Source: Chara braunii (taxonomy: Eukaryota > Streptophyta > Charophyceae > Charales > Characeae). From it: a DNA stretch of 64,000 bases. The position numbers and the translations under genes were made by a program. Positions 44,288-57,992 of this stretch are shown in pieces. How positions within the stretch are numbered: position 1 is the first letter of the stretch; each line of letters opens with the position of its first letter. The notes beneath the pieces were generated by a model that had not been told where the DNA came from, did no database searches, and was given only the letters and a program-made list of their open reading frames with translations. Location: assembly GCA_003427395.1 (NCBI GenBank), contig BFEA01000283.1:56798-120797 (forward strand), in the 5' to 3' direction.

Positions 44288-45840
44288 AGTGAGTACCCCC
44301 CCTACCCACTGGGAGAGGTTACTGCATATGCTTAGAGTTTGTCTACGGTCAAATCAGTCCCTTGCACAGCAGACCAGCTAGCACAATCAAAGAAACCGCC
44401 GTGCACTCATTAGTCTTTGGTGGTTTCTTTGATTGTGCTGGTAGAGCTTATGCTTTTTGGTTATTGAGTGCCCCTCTAAGTCAATCTTTAGTGAGTGCTT
44501 TGACCTTAGACAAACTAGTTTGAGCATATGCTTCTTTGACATTAGACAAACTCTGAGCACATGGAGAAACCTCTGCCTTTGGGTAGGGGGGGGCACTCAC
44601 TAGTAAAAAAAACATTGGCTCAGCTAGCATAGTCAAAGAAACCACCAAAGACTTGTTAGTACGTGGCGGTTTCTTTGATTGTGCTAGGTGATCATCTGTG
44701 ATAGGGAGTGTTTTTACCTTAGACTAACTCTGAGCAAATGGAGGAACCTCTGCCCTTGGGTAGGGAGGGGCACTCACTAGCAAAAAAAGCATTGGCTCAG
44801 TTAGCACAAAAAAAAAAACCACCAAAGACTAGTGAGTGCGTGACGATTTCTTTGATTGTGCTAGATGATCTGCTCAGCTAGCACAATCACCTTAGACAAA
44901 CTCTTAGCATATGGAGGAACCACTCCCTGTGGGTAGGGGGGACACTCACTAGCCAAAAAAACATTTGCTCAACTAGCACAATGAAAGAAACCTCCAAAAG
45001 GCAGAGGATCCTCCATATGCTAAGAGTTTGTCTAAGGTGAAAGCACTCCCTAGCACAGCAGATCGGCTAGCACAATCAAAGAAACCGCCACGCACTCACT
45101 AGTCTCTGGTGGTTTCTTTGATTGTGCTAGCTGAGCCAATGTTTTTTTGGCTAGTCATTGCCCCCCCCTCCCCAAAGGCAGACCCTACCCAAAGGCAAAG
45201 GTTCCTCCATATGCTTAGAGTTTGTCTAAGGTCAAAGCACTCCCTAGCAGAACAGATTTTCTAGCACAATCAAAAACCCCGCCACGCACTCACTAATCTT
45301 TGGTGGTTTCTTTGATTATGCGAGTTGAGCCAATGTTTTTTTGGCTAGTGAGTGTTCCCCCTACCCAAAGGCAGAGGTTCCTCCATATGCTCATAGTTTT
45401 TCTAAGGTGAAAGCACTCCCCAGCACAGAAGATCATCTAGCACAATCAAAGAAACCGCCACTCACTCACTCGTCTTTGGATGTTTATTTGAATGTGCTAG
45501 CTCAGCCAATGTTTTTTTGGCTAGTGAGTGTCCCGCCCTACCCAAAGGCAGAGGTTCATCCATATGTTCAGAGTTTGTCTAAGGTCAAAGCACTCCCTAA
45601 CACAACAGATCAGCTAGCACAACCAAAGAAACCGCCACGCACTCACTAGTCTTTGGACGTTTCTTTGATTGTGCTAGCTGAGCCCATGTTTTTTTCGCTA
45701 GTAAGTGCCCCCCCCTACCCAACGGCAGACCCTATCCAAAAGCAGAGGTTCGTCCATATGCTCAGAGTTTGTCTTAGGTCAAAGCACTCCCTACCACAGC
45801 AGATCATCTAGCAGAATCAAAGAAACCGCCACGAACTCAC

Positions 45841-45977
45841 AGATATTCCACAATTGTGAAAAATGAATGATTCTAGCCAGGCTATTCAAGGATGAGATTA
45901 GAAAAGGAATGACTCTAACCAGGCTATTTAAGGATGAGTTTGGAAAAGAAGAACGAACCCCCGGACCTACGAACATC
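45841..45977 (+). mobile_element. Retroelement-like scrap in the array
   Basis: 137 bp of non-satellite sequence between GCCACGAACTCAC and CATCTGTTGTGCTAC. It contains two copies of GAATGA(T/C)TCTAGCCAGGCTA-type sequence about 41 bp apart, related to the internal repeats at 32,210-32,340. Probably a fragment of the same LTR-like family. Confidence 0.5.
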
Positions 45978-46583
45978 ATCTGTTGTGCTACGGAGTGCTT
46001 TGACCTTAGACAAACTCTAAGCACATGGAGGAACCTCTGCCTGTGGGTAGGGTTTTCAGACTAGTGTCTGAGTGACGGTTTCTTTGGTTGTGCTAGCTGA
46101 TCTGCTGTGCTAGGGAGTGCTTTGACCTTAGACAAACTCTGAGTAAAATGTTTCTTTGGTTAGTGAGTGCCCCCCCGAACCTAAAGGCAGAGGTTCCTCC
46201 ATATGCTCATCACTAGCCAAAAAAACATTGGCTTAACTAGCACAATCAAAGCAACCACCAAAGACTAGTGAGTGCGTGGCGGTTTCTTTCATTGTGCTAA
46301 CTGATCTGATGTGCTAGGGAGTACTATGACCTTATAAAAACTCTAAGTACATGGAGGAACCTTTGCCTTTAGGTAGGGGGGGGCACTCACTAACCAAAAA
46401 AACATTGGCTCAACTAGCACAATCAAAGAAACCGTCACGCGCTTAGAATTATTTGGCGGTTTCTTTGATTGTGCTAGCTCAGCCAATATTTTTTTGGCTA
46501 GTAAGTACCCCCTCGACCCAAAGGCAGAGATTCCTGCTTATGCTCAGAGTTTGTCTAAGGTCAAAGCACTCCCTAGCACAATC

Positions 46584-46613
46584 AAAGAGCCGCATCGCCT
46601 CATTACAGTACTT
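46584..46613 (+). repeat. Array-end motif, internal copy 2
   Basis: AAAGAGCCGCATCGCCTCAT then TACAGTACTT, attached to CACAATC exactly as at the array terminus. Sequence returns to satellite at GGGGGGCACTCACTAG. Confidence 0.75.
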
Positions 46614-46700
46614 CCCTGGGGGGCACTCACTAGCCAAATATGCTGAGAGTTTCTCTAAGGTCAAAACACTCCCGAGCACAGCATATCAGCTAGCAGAATG

Positions 46701-46770
46701 AAACGAAAGACTGATTGAGAATGAGTTGGAAAAGGAAAATGCTGATAGGCTTACCACCAATCCACCATAG
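46701..46770. other. Short non-satellite insert
   Basis: About 70 bp (ACGAAAGACTGATTGAGAAT through CACCATAGTC) interrupts the array 90 bp after the internal end motif. GAATGAGTTGGAAAAGG is reminiscent of the scrap at 45,841. Confidence 0.5.
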
Positions 46771-47530
46771 TCAAACACCCTCCCGTACCCAAAGGAAAAG
46801 GTTCCTCCATATGCTAAGAGTTTGTCTAAGGTCAAAGCACTCCCTAGCACAACAGATCATCTAGCACAATCAAAGAAAACGCAAGGCACTCACTGCTCTT
46901 TGGCGGTTTCTTTCATTGTGCTGGCTGAGTCAATGTTTTTTTGACTAGTGAATGGCCCTCCCTACCCAAAGGCAAAGATTCCTTCATATTCTCTGAGTTT
47001 GTATAAGGCCAAAACACTCCCTAACACAGTAGATCAGCTAGCACAATCAAAGAAACCATATGCTTAAAGTTTGTGTAAGGTCAAAGCACTCCCTAGCATA
47101 ACAGATCAGCTAGCAGAATCAAAGAAACCACCAAAGACTGGTGAGTGCGTGTTGGTTTCTTTGATTGTGCTAGATTGTGCTAGCTGATCTGGCTCAGCTA
47201 GCACAATGAAAGAAACCACCAAACACTAGCGAGTGTGTGGCAGTTTCTTTGATTGTGCTAGCTGATCTGCTGTGGTAGGGAGTGTTTGACCTTAGACAGT
47301 GTCTGAGCATATGGAGGAACATTTGTCTCTAGGTAGGGGGAGGCAATCAATAGCCAAAAAAACATTGGCTCAGCTACCATAATCAAAGAAACCACCAAAG
47401 ACTAGTGAGTGCATAGTTGATCTGCTGTGCTAGGGAGTGCTTTTACCTTAAACAAACTCTGAGCATATGGAGGAACCTCTACTTTTGAGTGGCAGAGGTT
47501 CCTTCATATGCTCATCACTAGAAACCACCA

Positions 47531-47590
47531 AGATCTGCATTTGAGGGGTCCCCCCTATCATATGAAAAAACACCAGCCAAAGTGAGCGCC
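47531..47590. other. Short non-satellite insert
   Basis: About 60 bp (AGATCTGCATTTGAGGGGTC onward, including TATCATATG) replaces the satellite between GAAACCACCA and GCAGATCAGC. Not recognised. Confidence 0.45.
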
Positions 47591-48049
47591 CCCGCAGATC
47601 AGCTAGCACTATCAAAGAAACCGTCACGCACTCATTAGTCTTTGGCCCCACTACCCATTCTGCCTATGGGTGGGGGGGGGGGCCTACAAACTCAGAGCAT
47701 ATGCAGGAACCTCTGCCTGTGGGTAGGGGGGGCACTCACTAGCCAAAAAAAAATTGGCTCAGCTAGCACACTCAAAGAAACCGCCATGCACTCACTATTC
47801 TTTGGTGGTTTCTTTGATTGTGCTAGTTAAGCCAATGTTTTTTTGGCTAGTGATGAGCATATGGAGGAACCTCTGCCTGTGGGTAGGGTTTTTTGGCTAG
47901 TGAGTGTCCCCCCCTACCCACAGGCAGAGGTTCCTCCATATGCTCAGAGTTTGTCTAAGGTCAAAGCACTCCTCCCCTACCCAAAGGCACACCCTACCCA
48001 AAGGCAGAGGTTCCTCCATGTGCTCAGAGTTAGTCTAAGGTCAAAGCAC

Positions 48050-51000
48050 TCCCTAGCACAGCACATCATCTAGCACAATCAAAGAAACCGCCACGCACTC
48101 ACTAGTCTTTGGTGTTTTCTTTGATTGTGCTAGCTCAGCCAATGTTTTTTTGGCTAGTTGAGCCAATGTTTTTTTTGTTAGTGATGACCATATGGAGGAA
48201 CCTCTGCCTGTGGGTAGGGTTTTTTGACTATCGAGTGCGTGGCGGTTTCTTTGATTGTGCTAGCTGATCTGCTGTACTAGGGAGTGCTTTGACCTTAGAC
48301 AAACTCCGAGCATGTGGAGGAACCAGTGCCTTTGGGAAGGGGGGGGCACTGACTAGCCGAAAAAAATATTGGCTCAACTATCTAAGCATCTGGAGGAACC
48401 TCTGCCTTTGGGTGGAGCAGATCAGCTATAACAATCAAAAGAACCCGCCACGCACTCCCTAGTCTTTGGTGATTTTTTTGATTGTGCTAGCTTCACCAAT
48501 GTTTTTTGGGCCAGTGAGTGCGTGGCGGTATTTTTTATTGTACTAGCTGAAAGGGGGGCGTAGTTTTTTTGGTGTTTGGTGATTTCTTTGATTGTGCTAG
48601 CTGAGCCAATGTTTTTTTGGCTAGTGAGTGTCCTCCCCTACCCAAAGGCAGAGGTTCCTCCATATGCTCAAAGTTTGTCTAAGGTCAAAGCACACCCTAG
48701 CACAGCAGATCAGCTAGACAATCAAGGAAACCGCCATACACTCACCAGCCTTTGGTGGTTTCTTCGATTGTGCTAGTTTAGCCAATGTGTTTTTGGCTAG
48801 AGATGAGCATATGAAGGAACCTTTCCCTGTGGGTAGAGGGGTACACTTCTTGGCTTCAGGCTAGTGAGTTCCCCCCCTTACCTGCAGACAGAGGTTCCTC
48901 CATATCCTCAGAGTTTGTCTAATGTCAAAGCACTCCCTAGCACAACAGATCAGTTATTACAATCAAAGAAACCGCCACGCACTCAATAGTCTTTGGTGGT
49001 TTCTTTGATTGTGTTCACTAAGCGAATGTTTTTTTGGCGAGTGAGTGTCCCCCCTACCCACAGGCAGAGGTTCCTCGATATGCTTAGAGTTTGTCTAAGG
49101 TGAAAGCACTCCCTAGCACAACAGATCATCTAACACAATCAAAGAAACCGCCACGCACTCACAGATCAGCTAACACAATCAAATAAATTTCCACGCACTC
49201 ACTAGTCTTTGGTGGTTTCTTTGATTGTGCTAGCTAAGCCAATGTTTTTTTGGCTAGTGAGTACCCCCCTACCCACAGGCAGAGGTTCCTCCATATGCAC
49301 ATCACTAGCCAACCTTAGACAAACTAAGAGTATATGGAGGAAACTCTGCCAGTGGGAAGGGTCTGCCTTTGGGTAGGGGGGGGCACTCACTAGTCAAAAA
49401 AACATTGGCTCATCTACAAGAAGCAAAGAAACCATCAAAGACTAGTGAATGTGTGGCGGTTTCTTTGATTGTGCTAGCTGATTTGCTGTGCTAGGGAGTG
49501 CTTTGACCTTAGACAAACTCTAAGCATATGAAGGAACCTCTGCCTTTGGGTAGGGGGGGGATCTCAGTAGCGAAAAAAACATTGGCTCAACTAGTACAAT
49601 CAAAGAAAGCACCAAAGACTAGTGGGTGCATGACAGTTTCTTTGATTGTGCTAGCTGATCTGCTGTGCTCGGGAGTGTTTTGACCTTATACAAACTCTGA
49701 GCATATGCAGGAATCTGCCTGTGGGTAGGGGGGGCAATCACTACTCAAAAAAAACATTGGCTCAGCTAGCACAATAAAAGAAACCGCCACGCACTCACTA
49801 GTCTGTGGTGGTTTCTTTGATTGTGCTAGTTGAGCCAATGTTTTTTTGGCTAGTGATGAGCATATGGAGGAACCTCAACGTGTGGGTAGGGGGGTGCACT
49901 TATTGGCTTCAGGCTAGTGAGTGCCCCCCCCTACCCACAAGCAGAGGTTCTTCCGTATGCTCAAAGTTTGTCTAACGTCAAAGCACTCCCTAACTCTACA
50001 GATCAGCTAGCACAATCAAATAAACCACCACGCACTCACTAGTCTTTGGTGGTTTCTTTAATTGTGCTAGTTGAGCCAATGTTTTTTTGCTAGTGAGTGC
50101 CCCCGCCTACCAAAAGGCAAACCCTACCGAAAGGTTGACCCTTCCTAAAGGCAGAGGTTCCTCCATATGCTCAGAATTTGTCAAAGGTCAAAGCACTCCC
50201 TAGCACAGCAGATCATCTAGCACAATCAAAGAAACCGCCACGCACTCACTTGTCTTTCATCTTTTCTTTGAATGTGGTGGCTGAGGCAATGTTTTTTTAG
50301 CTAGTGATGAGCATATGGAGGAAACTCTTCCTTTGGGTAGGGTTTGTTGGCTAGTGAGTGCGTGGCGGTTTCTTTGATTGTGCTAGCTGATCTGCTGTAC
50401 TAGGAAGTGCTTTGACCTTACACAAACTCTAAGCATGGGGAGGAACAACTGCCTTTGGGTAAAGGGGGGGAACTAGCTAGCCGAAAAAAATATACGCTCA
50501 ATTATCTGAGCATATGGAAGAACCTCTGTCTTCGGGTGAAGCAGATCAACTAGCATAATCAAAGAAACTGCCACGCACTCAGTAGTCTTTGGTGATTTCT
50601 TTGATTGTGCTAGCTTCGCCAATGTTGTTTTGGCCAGTGAGTGCATGGCGGTTTCTTTGATTGTGCTAGTTGAAAGGGGGGCGTAGGTTTTTTTGTGTCT
50701 GGTGGTTTCTTTAATTGTGTTAGATGAGCCCCCCTACCCAAAGGCAGAGGTTCCTCCATATGCTCAAAGTTTGTCCAAGGTCAAAGCACTCCCTAGCGCA
50801 GCTGATCGGCTGACACTATCAAAGAAACCACCACGCATCTACTAGTTTTTGGTGTTTTCTTTGATTGTACTAGTTGAGCCAATGTTTTTTTGGCTGGTGA
50901 GTGCTCCCCGCACCCAAAGGCAAAAATCCCTCCATATGCTCAGAGTTTGTCTAAGGTCAAAGCACTCCCTAGCACAGCAGATCAGCTAGCACAATCAAAG

Positions 51001-51390
51001 AAACCGCGACGCGCTCACTAGTCTTTCGTGGTTTCTTTCATTGTGCTAATTGAGTCAATGTTTTTTTGGCTAGTGATGAGCATATGGAGGAACCTCTGCG
51101 TGTGGGTAGGGGGGTGCACTTATTGGCTTCAGGCTAGTGAGTGCCCCCCCCTACCCACAGGCAGAGGTTCCTCCATAAGCTCAAAGTTTGTCTAATGTCA
51201 AAGCACTCCCTAACTCTGCAAATCAGCTAGCACTATCAAATAAACCGCCACGCACTCAGTAGTCTATGGTGGTTTCTTTGATTGTGGTAGCTCAGCCAAT
51301 GTTTTTTTGGCTAATGAGTGTCCCCCCTAACCACTGGCAGAGGTTCTTCCATATGCTCAGAGTTTGTCTAAGGTCAAAGCACTCCCTAGC
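48050..51390. repeat. Higher-order repeat, copy 1 (about 3.3 kb)
   Basis: Collinear with 51,391-54,550. Landmarks ATCAGCTATA (48,421), TTGGCTTCAGGCTAGTGAG (about 48,851) and the CCAACCTTAGAC joint (49,310) are all displaced by 3,331-3,332 bp in copy 2. The offset then falls to about 3,173 bp at 49,771 because copy 1 has roughly one extra 177-bp monomer (about 49,441-49,600), and to 3,129 bp by 51,100. Confidence 0.8.
50100..50160 (+). repeat. Triplicated 17-bp satellite segment
   Basis: CTACCAAAAGGCAAACC, CTACCGAAAGGTTGACC and CTTCCTAAAGGCAGAGG follow one another, a three-fold expansion of the CTACCCAAAGGCAGACC segment. Confidence 0.8.
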
Positions 51391-54300
51391 ACAGCAGATC
51401 GTCAAGCACAATCTAAGAAACCGCCACGCATTCACTACTCTTTTGTGATTTTTTTTATTGTGCCAGCTGAGTCAACGTTTTTTTGGCTACTTGAGCCAAT
51501 GTTCTTTTGGCTAGTGATGAGCATCTGGAGGAACCTCTGCCTGTGGGTAGGGTTTTTTGACTATTGAGTTGGGGCGGTTTCTTTGATTGTGCTAACTGAT
51601 CTGTTGTACTAGGGAGTGCTTTGACCTTAGACAAACTCTAAGCATGTGGAGGAACCACTGCCTTGGGGTAGGGGGGCACACTCAATAGCCGAAAAAGATA
51701 TTGGCTCAACTATCTAAGCATCTAGAGGAACCTCTGCCTTTGGGTGGAGCAGATCAGCTATAACAATCAAAGAAACCGCCATGCACTCCCTAGTCTTTGG
51801 TTGTTTCTTTGATTAAGTTAGCTTCGCCAATGTTTTTTGGGCTAGTGAGTGCGTGGCAGTTTTTTTTATTGTACTAGTTGAAAGGGGGCGTAGGTTTTTT
51901 GGTGTTTGGTGATTTCTGTGATTGTGCTAGCTGAGCCTGTGTTTTTTTGGCTAGTGAGTGCCCTCCCCTACCTAAAGGCAGAGGTTCCTGCATATGCTCA
52001 AAGTTTGTCTAAGGTCAAAGCACACCCTAGCAGAGCAGATCAGCTAGACAATCAAAGAAACCGCCACGCACTCACTACTCTTTGGTCGTTTCTTTGATTG
52101 TGCTAGTTTAGCCTATGGTTTTCTGGCTACTGATGAGCATATGAAGGAACCTCTCCCTGTGGGTAAGGGGGGTGCACTTCTTGGCTTCAGGCTAGTGAGT
52201 TCCCCCCCCTACCCACAGACAAAGGTTCCTCCATATCCTCAGAGTTTGTCTAATGTCAAAGCACTCCCTTGCACAACAGATCGACTAGCACAATCAAAGA
52301 AACCGCCATGCACTCACTAGTCTTTGGTCGTTTCTTTGATTGTGTTCGCTAAGCCTATGTTTTTTTGGCCAGTGAGTGTCCCCCCTACCCACAGGTAGAG
52401 GTTCCTCCATATGCTTAGAGTTTGTCTAAGGGCAAAGCACTCCCTAGTACAGCAGATCATCTAGCACAATTAAAGAAACCGCCACGCACTCACTGATCAG
52501 CTAACACAATCAAATAAACCTCCACACACTCACTAGTCTTTGGTGGTTTCTTTGATTATGCTAGCTAAGCTAATGTTTTTTTGGCGAGTGAGTACCCCCT
52601 TACCCACAGGCAGAGGTTCCTCTATATGCTCATCACTAGCCAACCTTAGACAAGCTGTGAGTATATGGAGGAAACTCTGCCTGTGGGTAGGGTCTGCCTG
52701 TGGGTAGGATCTGCCTTTGGATAGGGGGGGGCACTCACTAGCCAAAAAAACATTGGCTCATCTACCACAAGCAAAGAAACCACCAAAGACTAGTGGGTGC
52801 GTGGCGGTTTCTTTGATTGTGGTAGCTGATCTGCTGTGCTCGGGAGTGTTTTGACCTTATACAAACTCTGTGCATATGAAGGAACCTCTGCCTGTAGGTA
52901 GAGGGGGACACTCACTACCCAAAACAAATATTGGCTCAGCTAGCACAATAAAAGAAACCGCCACGCACTCACTAGTCTGTGGTGGTTTCTTTGATTGTGC
53001 TAGTTGAGCCAATGCTTTTTTGGCTAGTGATGAGCATATGGAGGAATCTCTGCCTATGGGTAGGGTTTTTTGGCTAGTGAGTGTTTGGCGGTTTCTTTGA
53101 TTGTGATAGCTGATCTATTGTGCTAGGGAGTGCATTGACCTTAGCCAAACTCTGAGCATATGGAGGAACCTCTGCCTATGGGTAGGGGGGGGGGCACTTA
53201 TTGGCTTCAGGCTAGTGAGTGCCCCCCCTACCCATAGGCAGACCCTACCCAAAGGCAGAGGTTCCTCCATATGCTCAGAGTTTGTCTAAGGTCAAAGCAC
53301 TCCCTAGCACAGCAGATCATCTAGCACAATCAAAGAAAACGCCACTCACTCACTAGTCTTTCGTCTTTCCTTTGAATGTGCTGGCTGAGCCAATGTTTTT
53401 TTTGCTAGTGATGAGCATATGGAGTAACTTCTGCCTATGGGTAGGGTTTTTTGGCTAGTGAGTGTGTGGCGGTTTCATTGATTGTGCTGGCTGATATGCT
53501 ATACTAGGAAGTGTTTTGCCCTTACACAAACTCTAAGCATGTGGAGGAACAACTGCCTTTGGGTAGGGGGGGACACTCGCTAGCCGAAAAAAATATTGGC
53601 TCAATTATCTGAGCATATGAGGAACCTCTGCCTTTGGGTGGACCAGATCAGCTAGCACAATTGAAGAAACTGCCACGCACTCACTAGTCTTTGGTGATTT
53701 GTTTGATTGCGCTAGCTTCGCCAATGTGGTTTTGGTCAGTGAGTGCATGGCAGTTTCTTTGATTGTGCTAGTTGAAAGGGGGGCGTAGGTTTTTTTGTGT
53801 TTGGTGGTTTCTTTAATCGTGCTAGCTAAGCTAACGTTTTCTTGGCTAGATAGTGCCCCCCCCTACCCAAGGGCAGAGATTCCTCCATATGCTCAAAGTT
53901 TGTCTAAGGTCAAAGCATTCCCAAGCGCAGCAAATCAGCTGGCACAATCAAAGAAACCGCCACACACCCACTAGTCTTTGGTGATTTTTTTGATTGTACT
54001 ATTTGAGCCAATGTTTTTTTGGCTAGTGAGTGCCCCCCCCACCCAAAGGCAGAGGTTCGTCCATATGCTCAGAGGTTTGTCTAAGGTCAAAGCACTCCCT
54101 AGCACAGCAGATCAGCTAGCACAATCAAAGAAACTGCCACGCACTCACTAGTCTTTGGTGGTTTCTTTGATTGTGCTAGTTGAGCCAATGTTTTTTGGCT
54201 AGTGATGAGCATATGGAGGAACCTCTGCGTGTGGGTAGGGGGGTGCACTTAATGGCTTCAAGCTAGTGAGTGCCCCCCCCCTACCCACAAGCAGAGGTTC

Positions 54301-54550
54301 CTCTATATGCTTAAAGTTTCTCTTACGTCAAAGCACTCCCTAACTCTGCAGATCAGCTAGCACAATCAAATAAAACGCCACGCACGCACTATTCTTTGGT
54401 GGTTTCTTTGATTGTGGTAGAAGACCCAATGTTTTTTTGGCTAATGAGTGCCCCCCCTACCCATAGGCAGAGGTCCCTCTATATGCTCAGAGTTTGTCTA
54501 AGGTCAAAGCACTCCCTAGCACAGCAGATCATCTAGCACAATCTAAGAAA
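51391..54550. repeat. Higher-order repeat, copy 2 (about 3.15 kb)
   Basis: Tandem to copy 1 with the same sequence of monomer variants and orientation flips. Rare markers shared in order include CTATAACAATCAAA, TTGTACTAGNTGAAAGGGG, TAACTCTGCA and GGGGGGTGCACTTATTGGC. Copy 2 has an extra 17-bp unit near 52,690. Confidence 0.8.
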
Positions 54551-57500
54551 CCGCCACGCATTCAGTAGTCTTTCGTGGTTTCTTTATTTGTGTTAGATGA
54601 GCCAATGTTTTTTTTGCTAGTGATAAGCATATGGAGAAAGGTCTGCCTGTGGGTAGCGTTTTTTGGCTAGTGAGTGCGTGGCGGTTTGTTTGATTGTGCT
54701 AGCTGGTCTGCTCTACTAGGGAGTGCTTTGACCTTAGACAAACTCTTAGCATATGGAGGAACCTTTGCCTGTGGGTAGGGGGGACACTCACTAGCCAAAA
54801 AAACATTGGCTCAACCAGCACAATCAAGAAACCACCAAAGAGTAATGGGTGCACAATCAAAGAAACCACCAAAGACTAAAATGTGTGCCCCCCCCCACCC
54901 AAAGGCAGAGGTTCCTCCATATGGTCAGATAGTTGAGCCATCAAGAAACTACAGGCAGAGGTTCCTCCATATGCTCCGAGGAACCTCTGCCTTTGGGTTG
55001 GGGGGACACTCACTAGCCAAAAAGACATTGGCTCGGTTAACGCAATTAAAGAAACATCCAAAGACTAGTGAGTGTGTGGGGCATCACTATCCAAAAATAC
55101 ATTGGCTCAACTAGCACAATCAAAGAAACCACCAAACACTAGTGAGTTCGTGGCGGTTTCTTTAATTGTGCTACATGATCAGTTGTGCTAGGGAGTGCTT
55201 TGACCTTAGACAAACTCTTAGCATATGGAGGAACCTCTGCCTTAGGGTAGGGTATGCCTTTGGGTAGGGGGGGGCACTCACTAGCCAAAAAAACATTGGT
55301 TCAGTCAGCACAATCAATGAAAACACCAAAGACTCATGACTGCGTGGCGGTTTCTTTGATTGTGCTAGATGATCTGCTGTGCTAGAGAGTACTTTGATCT
55401 AAGACAAACTCTTAGCATATGGAGGAACCTCTGTCTTTGGGTAGGGGGGGGCACTTACTAGCCGAAAAAAACATAGGCTTAACTAGCTGAGCATATGGAG
55501 GAACCTCTGTCTTAGGGTGTAGCTGATCACCTAGCACAATCAAAGAAACCCCCACGCACTCACTAGTCTTTGATAATTTCTTTTATTGTGCTAGGTTTGT
55601 CAATGTTTTTTTTGCCAGTAAGTGCGAGGCGGTTTCTTTGATTGTGCTAATTGAAAGGGGGGCGTAGGTTTTTGGTCTCTGGTGATTTCGGTGATTGTGC
55701 TAGGTTAGCCAATGTTTTTTTGTCTGGTGAGTGTCCCCCCTTACCCAAACGGTGAGGTTGCCCCATATGCTCACAGTTTGTTTAAGGTCAAAGCACTCTC
55801 TAGCACAGCAGATCAGCAAGAACAATGAAAGAAACCGTCACGCACTCACTAGTCTTTGGTGGTTTCTTTGATTGTGCTAGCTTCGCCAATGTTTTTTCAC
55901 CAGTGAGTGCGTGGCGGTTTCTTTGATTTTGCTAGCTGAAAGGGGGGCATTGTTTTTTTTGTCTTTAGTGGTTTCTTTGATTGTACTAGTTAAACCAATG
56001 TTGTTTTGGTTAGTGAGTGCCCCCCCTACCCAAAGGCAGAGGTTCTTCCATATGCTCAGAGTTTGTCTAAGGTCAAAGCACTCCCTAGCACAGGAGATCA
56101 GCTACCACAATCAAAGAAACCGCCACGCACTCGCTAGTCTTTGGTGGTTTCTTTGATTGTGCTAGTTGAGCCAATATTTTTTTGGCTAATGATGAGCATT
56201 TGGAGGAACCTATCGCTGTGGGTAGAGTTTTTTGGCTAGTGAGTGCGTGGCGGTTTCTTTGATTGTGCAAGCTGATCTGCTATGCGAGGGAGTGCTTTGA
56301 CCCTAGACAAACTTTGGGCATATGGAGGAACCTCTGCCTGTGGGTAAGGGGGGCACTCACTAGCCAAAAAAACATTGGCTCAACGAGCACAATCAAAGAA
56401 ACCACAAAAAACTAGTGGATGTACAATCAATGAAACCACTAAAGACTAGTGAGTGGCCACCCCCACCCAAAGGCAAAGGTTCCTTCATATGCTCAGATAG
56501 TTCAGCCAATGTGTTTTTCGGCTAGTGAGTGCCCCCCCCTACCGAAAGGCAGAGGTTCCTCCATATGCTCAGAGTTTGTCTAAGGTCAAAACACTCCTTG
56601 GTACAGCAGATCAGCTAGCACAATCAAAGAAACTAGTCAAAGCACTCCCTAGCACAAAAGATCAGCTAACAAAATCAAAGAAACCGCCACGCACTCACTA
56701 GTCTTTGGTGGTTTCTTTAATTGTGCTAGTTGAGCCAATTTGTTTTTGGCTAGTGATGAGCATATGGAGGAACCTCTTTCTGTGGGTAAGGTATTTTGAC
56801 TAGTGAGTGCGTGGCGGTTTCTTTGATTGTGCTCAAACTCTGAGCATATGGAGGAACCTCTGCCTTTGGGTAGGGTCTGCCTTTGGGTAAGGGGGGCACT
56901 CACTAGCAAAAAAATCATTGGCTCAACTAGCACAATCAAAGAAACCACCAAAGACTAGTGGGTGCGTGGCGGTTTCTTTGATTGTGCTAGTTGATCTGCT
57001 GTGCTAGGGAGTGCTTTGACCTTATACAAACTCTGAGCATATGGAGGAACCTATACCTTTGGGTAGGCGGGGGAACTCATGCTCAAACTAGTGAGTGTGT
57101 GGCGGTTTCTTTGATTGTGCTAGCTGATCTGCTGTTCTAGGGAGTGCTTTGACCTTAGACAAACTCTGAGCATATGGAGGAACGACTGCCTGTAGGTAAG
57201 GGGGGGCACTCACTAGCCAAAAAAACATTGGCTCAACTAGCACAATAAAAAAAACCGTCGCCTGTGGATAGGGGGGGCGTAGGTTTTTTTGTCTTTGGTG
57301 GTTTCTTTGATTGTGCTAGTTGAGCCAATGTTTTTTTGGCTAGTGAGTGCCCCCCCCCTACCCAAAGGCAGACTCTACCGAAAGGCAGAGGTTCCTCCAT
57401 ATGCTAAGAGTTTGTCTAAGGTCAAAGCACTCCCTAGCACAGCTGATCATCTAGCACAATCAAAGAAACCGCCACGAACTCACCAATCTTTAGTGGTTTC

Positions 57501-57992
57501 TTTGATTGTGCTAGTTGAGCCAATGTTTTTTTGGCTAGTGATGAGCATATTGAGGACCCTTTGCCTGTGGGTAGGGTTTTTTTGCTAGTGATGAGCATAT
57601 GCAGGAACCTATGTTTGTGGGCAGGGGGGGCACTCACTAGCCAAAAAAACATTGGCTCAGCTAGCACAATGAAAGAAACCACCTAAGACTAGTGACTGCG
57701 TGGCGATTTCGTTGATTGTGCTAGCTGATCTGTTGTGCAAGGGAGTGCTTTGACATTAGAAACCTCTGAGCGTATGGAGGAACCTCTGCCTTTGGGTGGG
57801 GTCTGCCTTTGGTTAGGGAGGGCCGTCACTAGCCAAAAAAATATTAGCTCAGCTAGCACAATCAAAGAAACCACCAAAGACTTGTGAGTGCATGATGGTT
57901 TCTTTTATTGTGCTAGATGATCTATTGTGCTAGGCAGTGCTTTGACCTTAGACAAACTCTGAGCATACGGAGGAACCTCTGCTTTTGGGTAG

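Larger units (their letters stand above)
33284..57992. repeat. Composite satellite array, central-right block
   Basis: Same monomer family as the left block, resuming after the 4.66-kb island and containing an assembly gap at 33,946-34,000. The block includes the cleanest head-to-tail run, the 3.1-3.3-kb higher-order repeat and two short non-satellite scraps. Coding-like inserted modules are frequent up to 44.3 kb and then absent from the rest of this block, which is a compositional change along the array. No gene is supported inside it. Confidence 0.95.
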
